DNA of 13,681 nt from JAJDXO01 sp964620095 (GCA_964620095.1 CAZUGT010000045.1:1-13681), one strand, 5' to 3'. Shown: positions 1-7,190, counted from the first letter of the stretch. The notes: generated by a model from the letters alone, not told the origin. Numbers and translations are program-made.

Positions 1-79
1 GCTCAAGACCTACTTCATGCGCCACGCCATGGGCGAAGCGGGCGACCTGCCCCGCCTGCTCAAGGGCGAAGCGCTGTAG
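1..79 (+). pseudogene. Inverted partial copy of the ubiH-like gene, last 25 codons
   Basis: Reading rightward, codons from position 2 to the TAG at 77-79 encode LKTYFMRHAMGE and onward to the same terminal GEAL as the complete gene on the other strand. The match is exact at nucleotide level, so there has been no divergence since duplication. Only the 3' end is visible; whether a whole second gene lies to the left is unknown. A perfect, undiverged inverted copy is also what an assembly or amplification artefact would give. Confidence 0.6.
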
Positions 80-255
80 GGTCCGGCGTCGAGGGTGGGG
101 GGGTATGTCAGGCTCACACCATGCCCTCCCCCGACAACCCGCAACACTCCCACGGCCGCCCCATCGACGCCGGACCCTACAGCGCTTCGCCCTTGAGCAG
201 GCGGGGCAGGTCGCCCGCTTCGCCCATGGCGTGGCGCATGAAGTAGGTCTTGAGC
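1..255. repeat. 92-base perfect inverted repeat from the ubiH 3' end
   Basis: Bases 1-92 are the exact reverse complement of bases 164-255 (position n pairs with 256-n). Pairing breaks down from position 93, leaving a 71-base spacer (93-163). The right arm is the last 77 bases plus stop codon of the leftward ubiH-like gene and about 13 bases beyond it; the left arm repeats this in the opposite direction. The left arm runs to the window edge, so its true length is unknown. Two explanations fit: a real inverted duplication, or a fold-back chimera at a contig end made during library preparation or assembly. I cannot separate them from sequence alone. Confidence 0.93.
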
Positions 256-1388
256 GGTCCGGTCCGGTGGACCAGCGCGAGGCCCGCATCCCGCGCGCCC
301 CGCACGCCCGGCAGGTCGTTGGAAAACAGCCGGTTGAGCCCGTCGGTGAGGGCCAGCATCAGGTGGCTGTCGAACCGCCGCCACTGGCGGTAACGGGCGA
401 GGGTCGCCGCCGCGCCGATATCGAGGCCCAGGCGCGCCGCGTCGATGACCACTTCGGCCAGCGCCGCCGCGTCGCGGAGCCCCAGGTTGAGGCCCTGGCC
501 GGCGATGGGGTGCATGGCCTGGGCGGCATCCCCGGCGAGCGCCATGCGGGGACCGGTGATGGTCTCGGCGTATTGCAGCGCCAGGGGATAGGACCACCTG
601 GGGCCGACGACCTCCAGTTTCCCTAAGAAATCGCCCAGCCGCTCGGAAAGCTCCTCCAGGAAAGGCTCCGCCGACAGCGCCAGGATTTGTTCGGCGACCG
701 CCGTCCGCTCGGTCCAGACGATGGAGACCCGGTTCCGGGTCAGGGGCAGGATGGCGAACGGGCCGGCGGGGAAGAAATGCTCGTGGGCGGCGTTGTGGTG
801 AGGGTGCTCATGCGCGACGGTGCAGACGATGCCCGTCTGGCCGTATTGCCGACGGGTAAGCCTGATGCCCGCCGCCTGCCGAACGAAGGAGCCCCGGCCG
901 TCGGCGCCGATGACCAGCCGGGCGCGGACGGTTGGACCGTTCTCGAACGTGAGCGCCGCGCCGGTATCGTCGGTCTCCATACCGCCGAGGGCCGCCGGCG
1001 CCATAATGGTGATGCCTTGGGTCTCCCGCACCCTCTCCCCCACCGCCATGCGCAGGTGCCGGTTCTCGACCATGAACCCGAGGGCCGGCGCGCCCACCTC
1101 GTCGCGGCCGTAGTGAAGAAACAGCGGCGAGCCGCCGTCCGCCACCCGGATGTCCTCGATGGGGCAGGCGTCGGCCGCGACGCCCAGCCAGATGCCCAGC
1201 CGGTCGAGCAGCCGCTGCGGCGCGGCGGCGATGGCCGAGGACCGCCCGTCGAATTCGGGCGCCGCCTGCGCCTCGGGCGCATCCCGGTCGATCACCAGCA
1301 CCTCGAGCCCGGCATCGGCCAGCGCGACGGCTATGGCGCCGCCGACGAAACCGCCGCCGACGATGGCCACGTCATGAATTCCGCTCAT
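177..1388 (-). CDS. ubiH: UbiH/VisC-family FAD-dependent ubiquinone biosynthesis hydroxylase
   Basis: A 403-residue flavoprotein monooxygenase, the usual length for UbiH/UbiF/VisC. The family hydroxylates the polyprenylated aromatic ring during ubiquinone synthesis, using FAD and NAD(P)H near the inner membrane. Visible motifs: N-terminal dinucleotide fold VAIVGGGFVGG (GxGxxG at residues 11-16) ending in the acidic VIDRD; the GRSSAIA stretch near 48-54; VIGADGRGS (DG motif) near 170; and AGDAAQAMHPIAGQGLNLG, whose GD at 286-287 binds FAD ribityl. I chose the start at 1388 (MSGIHDVAIVGG) because it places the FAD motif at the expected distance; an upstream in-frame ATG at 1439 would add 17 residues unlike the family. 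Alphaproteobacteria also have UbiL and UbiM in this superfamily, so the ring position hydroxylated is not settled. It is divergent from the island and amtB. Confidence 0.85.
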   Translation of the reverse strand: MSGIHDVAIVGGGFVGGAIAVALADAGLEVLVIDRDAPEAQAAPEFDGRSSAIAAAPQRLLDRLGIWLGVAADACPIEDIRVADGGSPLFLHYGRDEVGAPALGFMVENRHLRMAVGERVRETQGITIMAPAALGGMETDDTGAALTFENGPTVRARLVIGADGRGSFVRQAAGIRLTRRQYGQTGIVCTVAHEHPHHNAAHEHFFPAGPFAILPLTRNRVSIVWTERTAVAEQILALSAEPFLEELSERLGDFLGKLEVVGPRWSYPLALQYAETITGPRMALAGDAAQAMHPIAGQGLNLGLRDAAALAEVVIDAARLGLDIGAAATLARYRQWRRFDSHLMLALTDGLNRLFSNDLPGVRGARDAGLALVHRTGPLKTYFMRHAMGEAGDLPRLLKGEAL

Positions 1389-1478
1389 GGCCCAGGTTTT
1401 GCCACATGGGACCGGATTGTCCAGCCCGCGACCCGCCACCGGGGCCGGGCAGGTTTAGAGTGACGACGCAAACCAGAT

Positions 1479-1510
1479 CGTCATGCCCGTGCTCGACACG
1501 GGCATCCACG
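1479..1510. repeat. Palindromic repeat module A, copy 1
   Basis: A 32-base element beginning CGTCATGCCCGTGC and ending CGGGCATCCACG. The inner ATGCCCGTG and CACGGGCAT pair as a hairpin. It differs by one base from the reverse complement of the copies at 10729-10760 and 13488-13519, and by three bases (one in the loop, two in the stem) from the copy at 7139-7170. It is followed 20 bases later by module B, the same order as at 7139. Confidence 0.9.
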
Positions 1511-1530
1511 CTTTGGCGGCCATTGTTACA

Positions 1531-1564
1531 CGTGGATGGCCGGGTCTGGCGCCCGGCCATGACG
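1531..1564. repeat. Palindromic repeat module B, short form
   Basis: A 34-base element running from CGTGGATGGCCGGG to CCCGGCCATGACG, with complementary ATGGCCGGG and CCCGGCCAT arms. The outer arms match those at 7191-7256 and 10784-10850, but those copies carry about 32 extra bases of nested hairpin in the centre. This is therefore a short form of the module. Confidence 0.88.
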
Positions 1565-1583
1565 TACTCCATTTTGGCCACAC
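1559..1583 (+). repeat. Direct repeat 'tail', left copy
   Basis: The 16 bases ATGACGTACTCCATTT at 1559-1574 recur exactly at 7109-7124 in the same orientation. The similarity continues imperfectly through GGCCAC to about 1583 and 7133. The left copy directly follows module B and the right copy directly precedes module A, so the two copies bracket the island about 5.55 kb apart. They could be a recombination or insertion boundary. Confidence 0.85.
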
Positions 1584-1593
1584 GCAAGCCGTC

Positions 1594-1618
1594 ATGCCCC
1601 GCCGATAGTGCGGGGCAT
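1594..1618. repeat. Palindromic hairpin element, 9-base-pair stem
   Basis: ATGCCCCGC (1594-1602) pairs exactly with GCGGGGCAT (1610-1618) around a 7-base loop. It starts with GTCATGCC and ends with GCATCCAG, so it looks like another member of the palindromic family formed by modules A and B, with a different core. No second copy of this core was found in the window. Confidence 0.75.
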
Positions 1619-1906
1619 CCAGGTTGTTCTGGATACCCCGGACTTGAACCGGGACACAAGGCGGGCGACACGAAGAGCAACACGACGCCGTGGGGACCGC
1701 CCACAGGTTGTCGGCGTCAAGCGAGAGGATCCGCATGAACTGCCCACGCGGGCACACTTGCCGATAGTCGTGCAGCGTGTAGTGTCAAGACCATCAACTA
1801 TGTGCCAAGCGACGGCGTGGAGACATACCACTGGCACAGCAACTGCTTGTCTGCGTAGTCTTTGGCATGAGTAGGCGACCACTTCAGACAGGCGAGTATA
1901 AGCAAC

Positions 1907-1911
1907 AGGGG
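1907..1911 (+). promoter_or_regulatory. Ribosome binding site supporting a TTG start
   Basis: AGGGG lies 8 bases before the TTG at 1920. It is the only well-placed Shine-Dalgarno-like sequence I see upstream of the helicase frame, and it is the reason for choosing that start despite the unusual codon. An in-frame stop (TAA, 1899-1901) just upstream rules out a longer frame. Confidence 0.45.
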
Positions 1912-1919
1912 AAACGGAA

Positions 1920-4900
1920 TTGACAACACATTTGTCGGCCCGACTGACATGGCACCAAGACAGCTGGAATGGCCGTATCTGCAGCCAACCTATTCTCAAT
2001 GCTGCATGCATGGTGCATGAGCATGTTCGTACTTCTCGCGACAATTCTCTTGAACACCAACATCGCGGGCAGGCAATCGGTGGCGTTCGCGCCGCAACAG
2101 GCTACCTCCCGCCTTGCCAGCGGGACGCAAATGCCTTCGGGCGGGAGAAATTTGTTATTACCCACCATGATCCTCTCGAAGCGCGCGCACTTCCAAGCGT
2201 GGATGAAGAGCTTGGTTCGTATGCCTGTTGTCCTACGCCTTACAGGTGGATGCTTGAGTCCCATTTCCGGGACATTTGCGAGGATGAAGCGCTTCTAATA
2301 CGCGGCCGCAAAGATCCAAACTCATCATCCACCTGGGTAATGGAAGATGACCGGCAAAGAGCTTTGCTCGGTCACTTTTGGGGCAAATTAGAAAAGAAAA
2401 GGTCGCTCATTTTCTATTATTGCAATCGTGGCAATGCTGTTGATGACGATGTTAACCGCCTGATTGTAGGCGTTTCACGGATTCTTGAAATCGGGGATCA
2501 ACTCTATTTCGGCCGCAGGCCCGACAGGCCCGGAAACTTTCCCGTCTGGTCACGCCAGATCAAGAGCACCATGCCCCGTGAAGGCGTCCGCCTTCCCTAT
2601 CAGGAATATATTGCCCGTAACGAGGAAACAGAGAGCATTCTCTGTCGACCGCCGAGCGGCATGAACCTGCCGTTCTCCTATGTCGCCGAACATTTGTCCG
2701 ATGGTCAGGCGGTCTCGGCAATCCTGGCAATTCTCAAGTCTCTCGAACGCGTTCGCAAAGACGGTATCGTCGCCGGCCCATGGCAGGATGCCATTGGCTG
2801 GTGCAATGCTGTACTTGACGAAGTATGGGCCGGTCGTGGCGCTTTCCCCGGAATCGGCTCTGTGCTGCGCTATCTGGGTTGCCAGCAAGGACATGCCTAT
2901 CACGCCACCGTTTTGAACGAACTGGAGAAGGCAGGCGACAATCCGTGGCATCATGTGCTCCCCATCCTTGAGGGACGTGTCCAGCCCGCTGATGACCAAT
3001 ACCGGGAAGGACTTCTCGTCGCCTCCAAACAATGGCGATCGATGGTGACGCGCCAGAGATTGCTGGAAACGCTAGCACGATTTGAGCTGACGACGGACCA
3101 AGTGACTGGAGTTGCGAACGAAGACCAGCGCGACCAGCGCGGCATTGCTGCGCGTCCCGGCAGGATCGTCCAAAACCCTTACCTGCTCTATGAACAGGAC
3201 AGGGGTAGCCACGACAGCGAACCGATCGGACTGGAAACGATAGACCATGGTATGTGGCCTGAAGGCGATGCCGCGCTATTCTGTAGCGAGCAAGCCGTCG
3301 CCCATAACGATCAAAGGCGCGTGCGGGCAACGGCTTGCGCGGTATTACGAGATGCGGCTGACGCTGGCGATACGTTACTCCCGTTCGATACATTCATGCG
3401 ACGTGTGCATGATCGTTTTCCAGACAAGCGCCGCTGCCTCGCCGACCGGGAAGTTATCTGGTCCGGCGAAGAACATGAATTTCACAACAAAATCCTTTGG
3501 TTCAGTGAGCAGCCCTACCCGGACTCCTGGCGAACTGACGTTCCTGAAACGGGCAAACAGTCCATTTCGCCTTTGATGGACGACGATCTTGTCGAAGACC
3601 TGGGCACTGACGATGCCGACGACGATAGCTCGCCTCCCACAGTCAAACTGATCGCACTCAAGTCTGTTCGCAGACAGGAAGTCGAAGTCGCTCGGATATT
3701 TGATGGCATTCGCCAAATTGACGACTTGCCGTCTGCGATGCCGGATTGGCGTACGCTGCTGACAGTGCCGATAGAAGACGGGGGGTTTGGCGAGCCACAG
3801 TCCCAACGAGAGAATGATGCCATTGACGAGAAAGAAGAAGCTCTTGCCACTCTTTTCCGCCAGCGGATCAGCATTCTGACGGGTGGAGCCGGAACTGGAA
3901 AGACGTCCGTCCTCAAGATCTTTCTCAATCAGTTGCGCGACATCGAAGGCGCAACTGCCACACTCCTTGCCGCGCCAACAGGAAAAGCACGCGTTCGCCT
4001 ACAAGCGGCAACAGGCCGGTCTTCCAACACAATCCACCAAATTTTGAACGACGTAGGCATGCTTGGTCCGAACTACCGGATTCTCGATGCGCCTACAAAG
4101 GGCAAGTTGGTATATAAGAACGTTGTAATCGACGAGAGTTCGATGCCTTCTGTCGAACTTCTAGCGGCACTGTTTCGCGCCATCGATACCAACGCATCCC
4201 GGCGACTCATTTTTGTAGGTGATCCTTATCAACTTCCTCCGATCGGGCCCGGACGGCCTTTCGTGGACGCGCTGCACTGGATGCGGGAATCTCATCCTGA
4301 GTGCATTGCAGAACTACAAACCTGTATGCGCGTCACGAAAACCGTGACCGGCGAAGCGAGCATCAGCAAGGGATTGGAACTTGCGTCCGGATACAGGGAT
4401 GAGGCTGGACCGGGTGACGATGCTGTATTGTCAGAACTCGTCCAGAAAGGCGAAACCGCTGATGTCCGTATCGCGTTCTGGAGCGATCACGATGAACTGC
4501 TTCAGGGAATTAATACCGCCTTGGAGACGCAGTTTTCCATTCGTGGTAGTGACGAGACCGCTTTCGTCCGTTCGCTCGGCATTAAAGACGCGGACTGGAA
4601 GGCGAGCGAAAAATGGCAAATCCTATCGCCGACGCGTATCCAACCGTGCGGCACCGACGAACTCAACCGCGTGATACAGTCACGCTTTCGCGCGAGCATG
4701 CTGAGTATGGCGCGGGACTGGCAGTCCCGCTGGCCTGCTCCAATGGGCGACCAGGATATCGTCTTTCACGACAAGGTCATGCAGCGTGTCAATCAGCCGA
4801 AATCGCTTCCGAAGAACGCGAAAGGGCTGCGGTTTGTCGCTAACGGAGAAATCGGTATCGTGACGAAAGCTTGGAAGGGAAGGGAAGGGAAACCCGATAA

Positions 4901-5633
4901 TCTATATGTCGCGTTTTCGACACAGTCAGATTGTGAGTACCGGTACACGAAGGCGAATGTCGAGGAGGCGATTGAACTTGCATATGCGCTCACGGTGCAT
5001 AAGGCACAAGGGAGCGACTTTCAGACGGTGATACTCGTACTGCCGCAAAAGGCCCAAACGCTTTCCCGCGAACTTCTCTATACCGGCTTGACCCGCTTCA
5101 GGGACAAGCTGATTCTGCTGGTCGAAAAAGATAGTCAACCGCTGCTTGACCTTCGCCGGCCTGAAGCTTCCGATACAATGCGGCGGACGACCAGCATGTT
5201 CAAACTGTTAATTGGCGAGGATGCAGGGGACATTGGCATCAGCGGTCCCTATCGCCCGGAAGGCTTGATCCATCGTACTTCCGACGGAACATCGGTTCGT
5301 TCCAAGAGCGAAGTCATCGTCTACGATATTCTCATCAGCCTCGGGCTCTCCATCGAGTATGAAGCTCCCCTCATGAGCAAAGCCGGAGACCCGAATGATT
5401 TCCGCTTACCGGACTTCACGGTGCACTATCAAGGCAAGACGTGGTATTGGGAACATCTCGGCATGCTTGACAAGGCATCATACAAATCCGACTGGGGGCT
5501 GAAGTGCGACTGGTACAAGAAGAACGGGTATTGGGACCGCGTAATCACTTCCGAAGACCGATCAGGCGGTTTAGGCGGTGTCGTCTATGCAGATGAGATA
5601 CAGGAACTGGCCCGATCGAGAATTCTGAATTGA
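1920..5633 (+). CDS. RecD-like SF1 helicase with C-terminal PD-(D/E)XK-like nuclease
   Basis: A 1237-residue protein expected to unwind and cut DNA in the cytoplasm. The helicase core is clear: Walker A GGAGTGKT (655-662), AAPTGKARVRL, TIHQIL, Walker B VVIDESSM (D738, E739), GDPYQLPPIGPGRPF (767 on), and the RecD-type motif LTVHKAQGSDFQ (H1027) followed by YTGLTRF. The last 120 residues resemble a nuclease fold: SKSE (E1131), LPDFTV (D1165), YWEHLG (E1178) and K1195, with His where the classic ExK lysine would be. The long N-terminal half (about 80-640) holds TWVMEDDR, FYYCNRGN and PVWSRQ motifs that I connect from memory with large RecD-like proteins; its role is unknown to me. Residues 1-80 look unlike protein, and the start may be wrong or the 5' end disrupted. 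GC is far below that of amtB and ftsK, suggesting transfer. A defence role is inferred, not shown. Confidence 0.85.
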   Translation: MTTHLSARLTWHQDSWNGRICSQPILNAACMVHEHVRTSRDNSLEHQHRGQAIGGVRAATGYLPPCQRDANAFGREKFVITHHDPLEARALPSVDEELGSYACCPTPYRWMLESHFRDICEDEALLIRGRKDPNSSSTWVMEDDRQRALLGHFWGKLEKKRSLIFYYCNRGNAVDDDVNRLIVGVSRILEIGDQLYFGRRPDRPGNFPVWSRQIKSTMPREGVRLPYQEYIARNEETESILCRPPSGMNLPFSYVAEHLSDGQAVSAILAILKSLERVRKDGIVAGPWQDAIGWCNAVLDEVWAGRGAFPGIGSVLRYLGCQQGHAYHATVLNELEKAGDNPWHHVLPILEGRVQPADDQYREGLLVASKQWRSMVTRQRLLETLARFELTTDQVTGVANEDQRDQRGIAARPGRIVQNPYLLYEQDRGSHDSEPIGLETIDHGMWPEGDAALFCSEQAVAHNDQRRVRATACAVLRDAADAGDTLLPFDTFMRRVHDRFPDKRRCLADREVIWSGEEHEFHNKILWFSEQPYPDSWRTDVPETGKQSISPLMDDDLVEDLGTDDADDDSSPPTVKLIALKSVRRQEVEVARIFDGIRQIDDLPSAMPDWRTLLTVPIEDGGFGEPQSQRENDAIDEKEEALATLFRQRISILTGGAGTGKTSVLKIFLNQLRDIEGATATLLAAPTGKARVRLQAATGRSSNTIHQILNDVGMLGPNYRILDAPTKGKLVYKNVVIDESSMPSVELLAALFRAIDTNASRRLIFVGDPYQLPPIGPGRPFVDALHWMRESHPECIAELQTCMRVTKTVTGEASISKGLELASGYRDEAGPGDDAVLSELVQKGETADVRIAFWSDHDELLQGINTALETQFSIRGSDETAFVRSLGIKDADWKASEKWQILSPTRIQPCGTDELNRVIQSRFRASMLSMARDWQSRWPAPMGDQDIVFHDKVMQRVNQPKSLPKNAKGLRFVANGEIGIVTKAWKGREGKPDNLYVAFSTQSDCEYRYTKANVEEAIELAYALTVHKAQGSDFQTVILVLPQKAQTLSRELLYTGLTRFRDKLILLVEKDSQPLLDLRRPEASDTMRRTTSMFKLLIGEDAGDIGISGPYRPEGLIHRTSDGTSVRSKSEVIVYDILISLGLSIEYEAPLMSKAGDPNDFRLPDFTVHYQGKTWYWEHLGMLDKASYKSDWGLKCDWYKKNGYWDRVITSEDRSGGLGGVVYADEIQELARSRILN

Positions 5634-6025
5634 ACCTGCTGTCGTGCGCCGTTACTGCGGTCTCTGAAAACTCAGGGACGCGGCACCGGAAACCGCCCGC
5701 TCACTTCGGAAGAGTCTCGCGGCCTTGGTCCGCAATCTCGAACCTATCCTGAGGGGGAGCTAAGAAACAACCACACGTCTCCAGCCCCATACGGAAACTC
5801 TGGCGAGTATGGCGCCGCCCCGCGCGCGGGGCCCTCCCGCGGACTATGGGGACAAGCTGCCGCCGTACCGGCGTACACCCTTACGCCAACCGCGGCACAA
5901 TCTGCTCCGCCGTTGACACCATCGCCGCCCGAAGAGCACCGCATCCCTATAGACTTGGCCCAAACCCACCGGCCTCAGACTTCCAATCGCCCAGCATCTC
6001 CCGGTATGACCCGCCACCGAACAGA
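5634..6025. other. Spacer between helicase and protease
   Basis: This stretch of 392 bases has no convincing gene. The protease frame stays open back to 5846, but those 60 extra residues are Pro/Arg-rich and unlike the protease domain. It contains a perfect GC palindrome (5817-5832). I see no strong T-run terminator, so the two island genes may be read together, although the length of the gap also allows a separate promoter. Confidence 0.55.
5817..5832. repeat. Perfect 16-base GC palindrome
   Basis: GCCCCGCGCGCGGGGC is its own reverse complement. It lies about 190 bases before the likely protease start. With no loop it is better suited to being a protein-binding site or a chance GC-rich run than an RNA terminator. 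The surrounding sequence is also very GC-rich, which weakens its significance. Confidence 0.6.
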
Positions 6026-6868
6026 ATGGAATCCATCATGGCTCCAGAACCCGCGATCGTGACCGCCGGTTGGCCCGAAGTTTCGGGCTACCTTGCGAGG
6101 ACCGGCATCTTCCAGGGGGACCAGTTGAATCCCGAGACTGCGCCACGGATCCTGGGCGATCTCGTACGCCGATACACGACGATCATCGGTTACGGCGTGG
6201 ATGGGCAGCTGACACCAATCGGTTCTGGAACATTTGTCAGAAGAACCGATGGCCAGCATGGCATTCTGACGGCCGGGCACGTCATCGGCACCGTCAAGGA
6301 CAGGCAGAACATCCTCGTCCTCCCGGCCCAGGACCGAGAACTGGTCAACTGGATCAGGATTGAAGGCGCGGGCATGGCAGGCCGGGGAGAAGCCAACCAA
6401 GGGCCGCTGGGTCCGGATATTGGATGGATGCCGTTGTCGGGAGAAGAAGTGGAGAGGATGGAGGCACTTGGCGCCGTCTTCCGCAACAGGGCGAGACCGC
6501 GCGATGCGTTCGAGGGCGAAGTATGCCAGATCGGAATTGTTTTCGGATTCGTCCACGCCGCGAGCGACCTCGACGAGAACATGGTGGTCGCCCACGGCAT
6601 GCTGATAGGCAGGACAGCAGAACAGGCGGCAGACGAGGATGGTTGGGACTATGGTGAGTACGCCATTACAAGCGACGATCCGTGGATTCCCCGGACCCAT
6701 GGTGGCGTAAGCGGCAGTGCGATCTGGACTATCGAGTTACCGATGGACGGCAGCGCAAGAAGAGCTCTGATCCTCCAAGGCGTCGTCTTCGCCGAAGGAC
6801 CCCAGGAGGACAGAAAGCTCATTACCCATGGAGAAAACAGCGTAAGGATCGCCCTGGACGAGACGTGA
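6026..6868 (+). CDS. Trypsin-like serine protease (chymotrypsin fold), intracellular
   Basis: A 280-residue protein with the three expected triad sites in order: H85 in GILTAGHVIG, D131 in LGPDIGWMP, and S229 in HGGVSGSAIW (the GxSG nucleophile motif). GSGTFVRR before the histidine matches the first beta-barrel of the trypsin-like peptidase family. No signal peptide or membrane segment is visible, so it probably acts in the cytoplasm. The domain makes up almost the whole protein; there is no PDZ domain, which argues against DegP/HtrA. I chose ATG 6026; ATG 6038 is equally possible (GGA lies 7 bases before it), and an open frame reaching 5846 would add an unlikely N-terminus. It follows the helicase-nuclease on the same strand. 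Similar proteases occur as effectors or modules in defence islands, so an activated-protease role is possible, but the substrate is unknown. Confidence 0.78.
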   Translation: MESIMAPEPAIVTAGWPEVSGYLARTGIFQGDQLNPETAPRILGDLVRRYTTIIGYGVDGQLTPIGSGTFVRRTDGQHGILTAGHVIGTVKDRQNILVLPAQDRELVNWIRIEGAGMAGRGEANQGPLGPDIGWMPLSGEEVERMEALGAVFRNRARPRDAFEGEVCQIGIVFGFVHAASDLDENMVVAHGMLIGRTAEQAADEDGWDYGEYAITSDDPWIPRTHGGVSGSAIWTIELPMDGSARRALILQGVVFAEGPQEDRKLITHGENSVRIALDET

Positions 6869-6894
6869 ACGTATACGAGTGAATCGGTTCTCAC

Positions 6895-6914
6895 CCAATT
6901 CGGCCTCGAATTGG
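6895..6914. terminator. Hairpin after the protease gene
   Basis: CCAATTCG (6895-6902) pairs exactly with CGAATTGG (6907-6914) around a GCCT loop, starting 26 bases after the protease stop codon. There is no T-run after it, so it would be a weak intrinsic terminator at best. It could instead stabilise the 3' end of the island transcript or be a dyad binding site. Confidence 0.4.
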
Positions 6915-7108
6915 CCTTGACGCTCGAAAATGGTAATGCGTTGCCAGACACTGCCGACGGCCGACCCGATATTGAAAAATTCTGCTTTCGATTTGATGAC
7001 TGATTTGAGATTCTGGCTTCCGCGCCATCAATCTAAGGGTTCCTTATTTCAATGATTCTAGTGAGTTACGGGATTCGACTACGACTTACTCCGGCTTTGT
7101 GCCGGGGT
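6915..7108. other. Low-GC spacer at the right side of the island, no gene
   Basis: No open frame or RNA gene is apparent. The sequence is relatively AT-rich up to about 7070, unlike the core genes to the right, so the right island boundary probably lies between here and the repeats starting near 7091. A small hairpin (CCGGC 7091-7095 with GCCGG 7101-7105) precedes the direct repeat tail. Confidence 0.5.
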
Positions 7109-7133
7109 ATGACGTACTCCATTTGGGGCCACT
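7109..7133 (+). repeat. Direct repeat 'tail', right copy
   Basis: The first 16 bases (7109-7124) are identical to 1559-1574 in the same orientation, followed by an imperfect match through GGGGCCAC. Here it comes just before modules A and B, whereas the left copy comes just after them. A crossover between the two copies would delete the whole helicase-protease segment and leave a continuous repeat array. Confidence 0.85.
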
Positions 7134-7138
7134 CCAGT

Positions 7139-7170
7139 CGTCATGCTTGTGCTTGACACGGGCATCCACG
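7139..7170. repeat. Palindromic repeat module A, copy 2
   Basis: Same 32-base module and orientation as 1479-1510, with a CTT in place of CCC/CCG bases in the left arm. That weakens the stem by two pairs. It is followed by module B after 20 bases, the same spacing as on the left side of the island. Confidence 0.88.
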
Positions 7171-7190
7171 TTTTGGGGGGCGGCTCTACA

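Larger units (their letters stand above)
1389..1919. other. Spacer of about 530 bases with repeat modules, no gene
   Basis: This region lies between the divergent ubiH-like gene and the helicase. Positions 1479-1618 are built from palindromic repeat modules, listed separately. From about 1619 to 1900 I see no convincing gene, RNA or promoter; short open frames here encode repeat-derived or low-complexity peptides. It probably contains the left boundary of the accessory island, since base composition falls towards the helicase. The ubiH promoter should lie at the left end of this spacer, but I see no clear -35/-10 pair. Confidence 0.6.

Noticed and set aside
105..1463. Plus-strand open frames opposite the ubiH-like gene
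   Set aside because: They are mirror frames of a recognised FAD hydroxylase, with no motifs and biased composition.
1630..1665. Possible tRNA T-arm (GGACTTGAACCGGGAC)
   Set aside because: No matching acceptor, D or anticodon arms are found on either side, and the surrounding sequence belongs to the palindromic repeats.
1455..1757. Short open frames containing WMPVSSTGMT-like peptides here and at 7079-7348 and 10447-10889
   Set aside because: The peptide is simply the translation of palindromic module A. It appears wherever the repeat does and is not evidence of a gene.
1920..1925. TTGACA as a -35 promoter box
   Set aside because: No reasonable -10 box lies 16-18 bases downstream. The same bases serve as the likely TTG start region after an AGGGG ribosome site.
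5747..5760. GAGGGGGAG as a ribosome binding site for a small gene between helicase and protease
   Set aside because: No start codon with a meaningful open frame follows at a suitable distance.
5846..6025. A longer N-terminus for the protease starting at 5846
   Set aside because: The added 60 residues are Pro/Arg-rich with no signal peptide or domain, and no ribosome binding site precedes that ATG.
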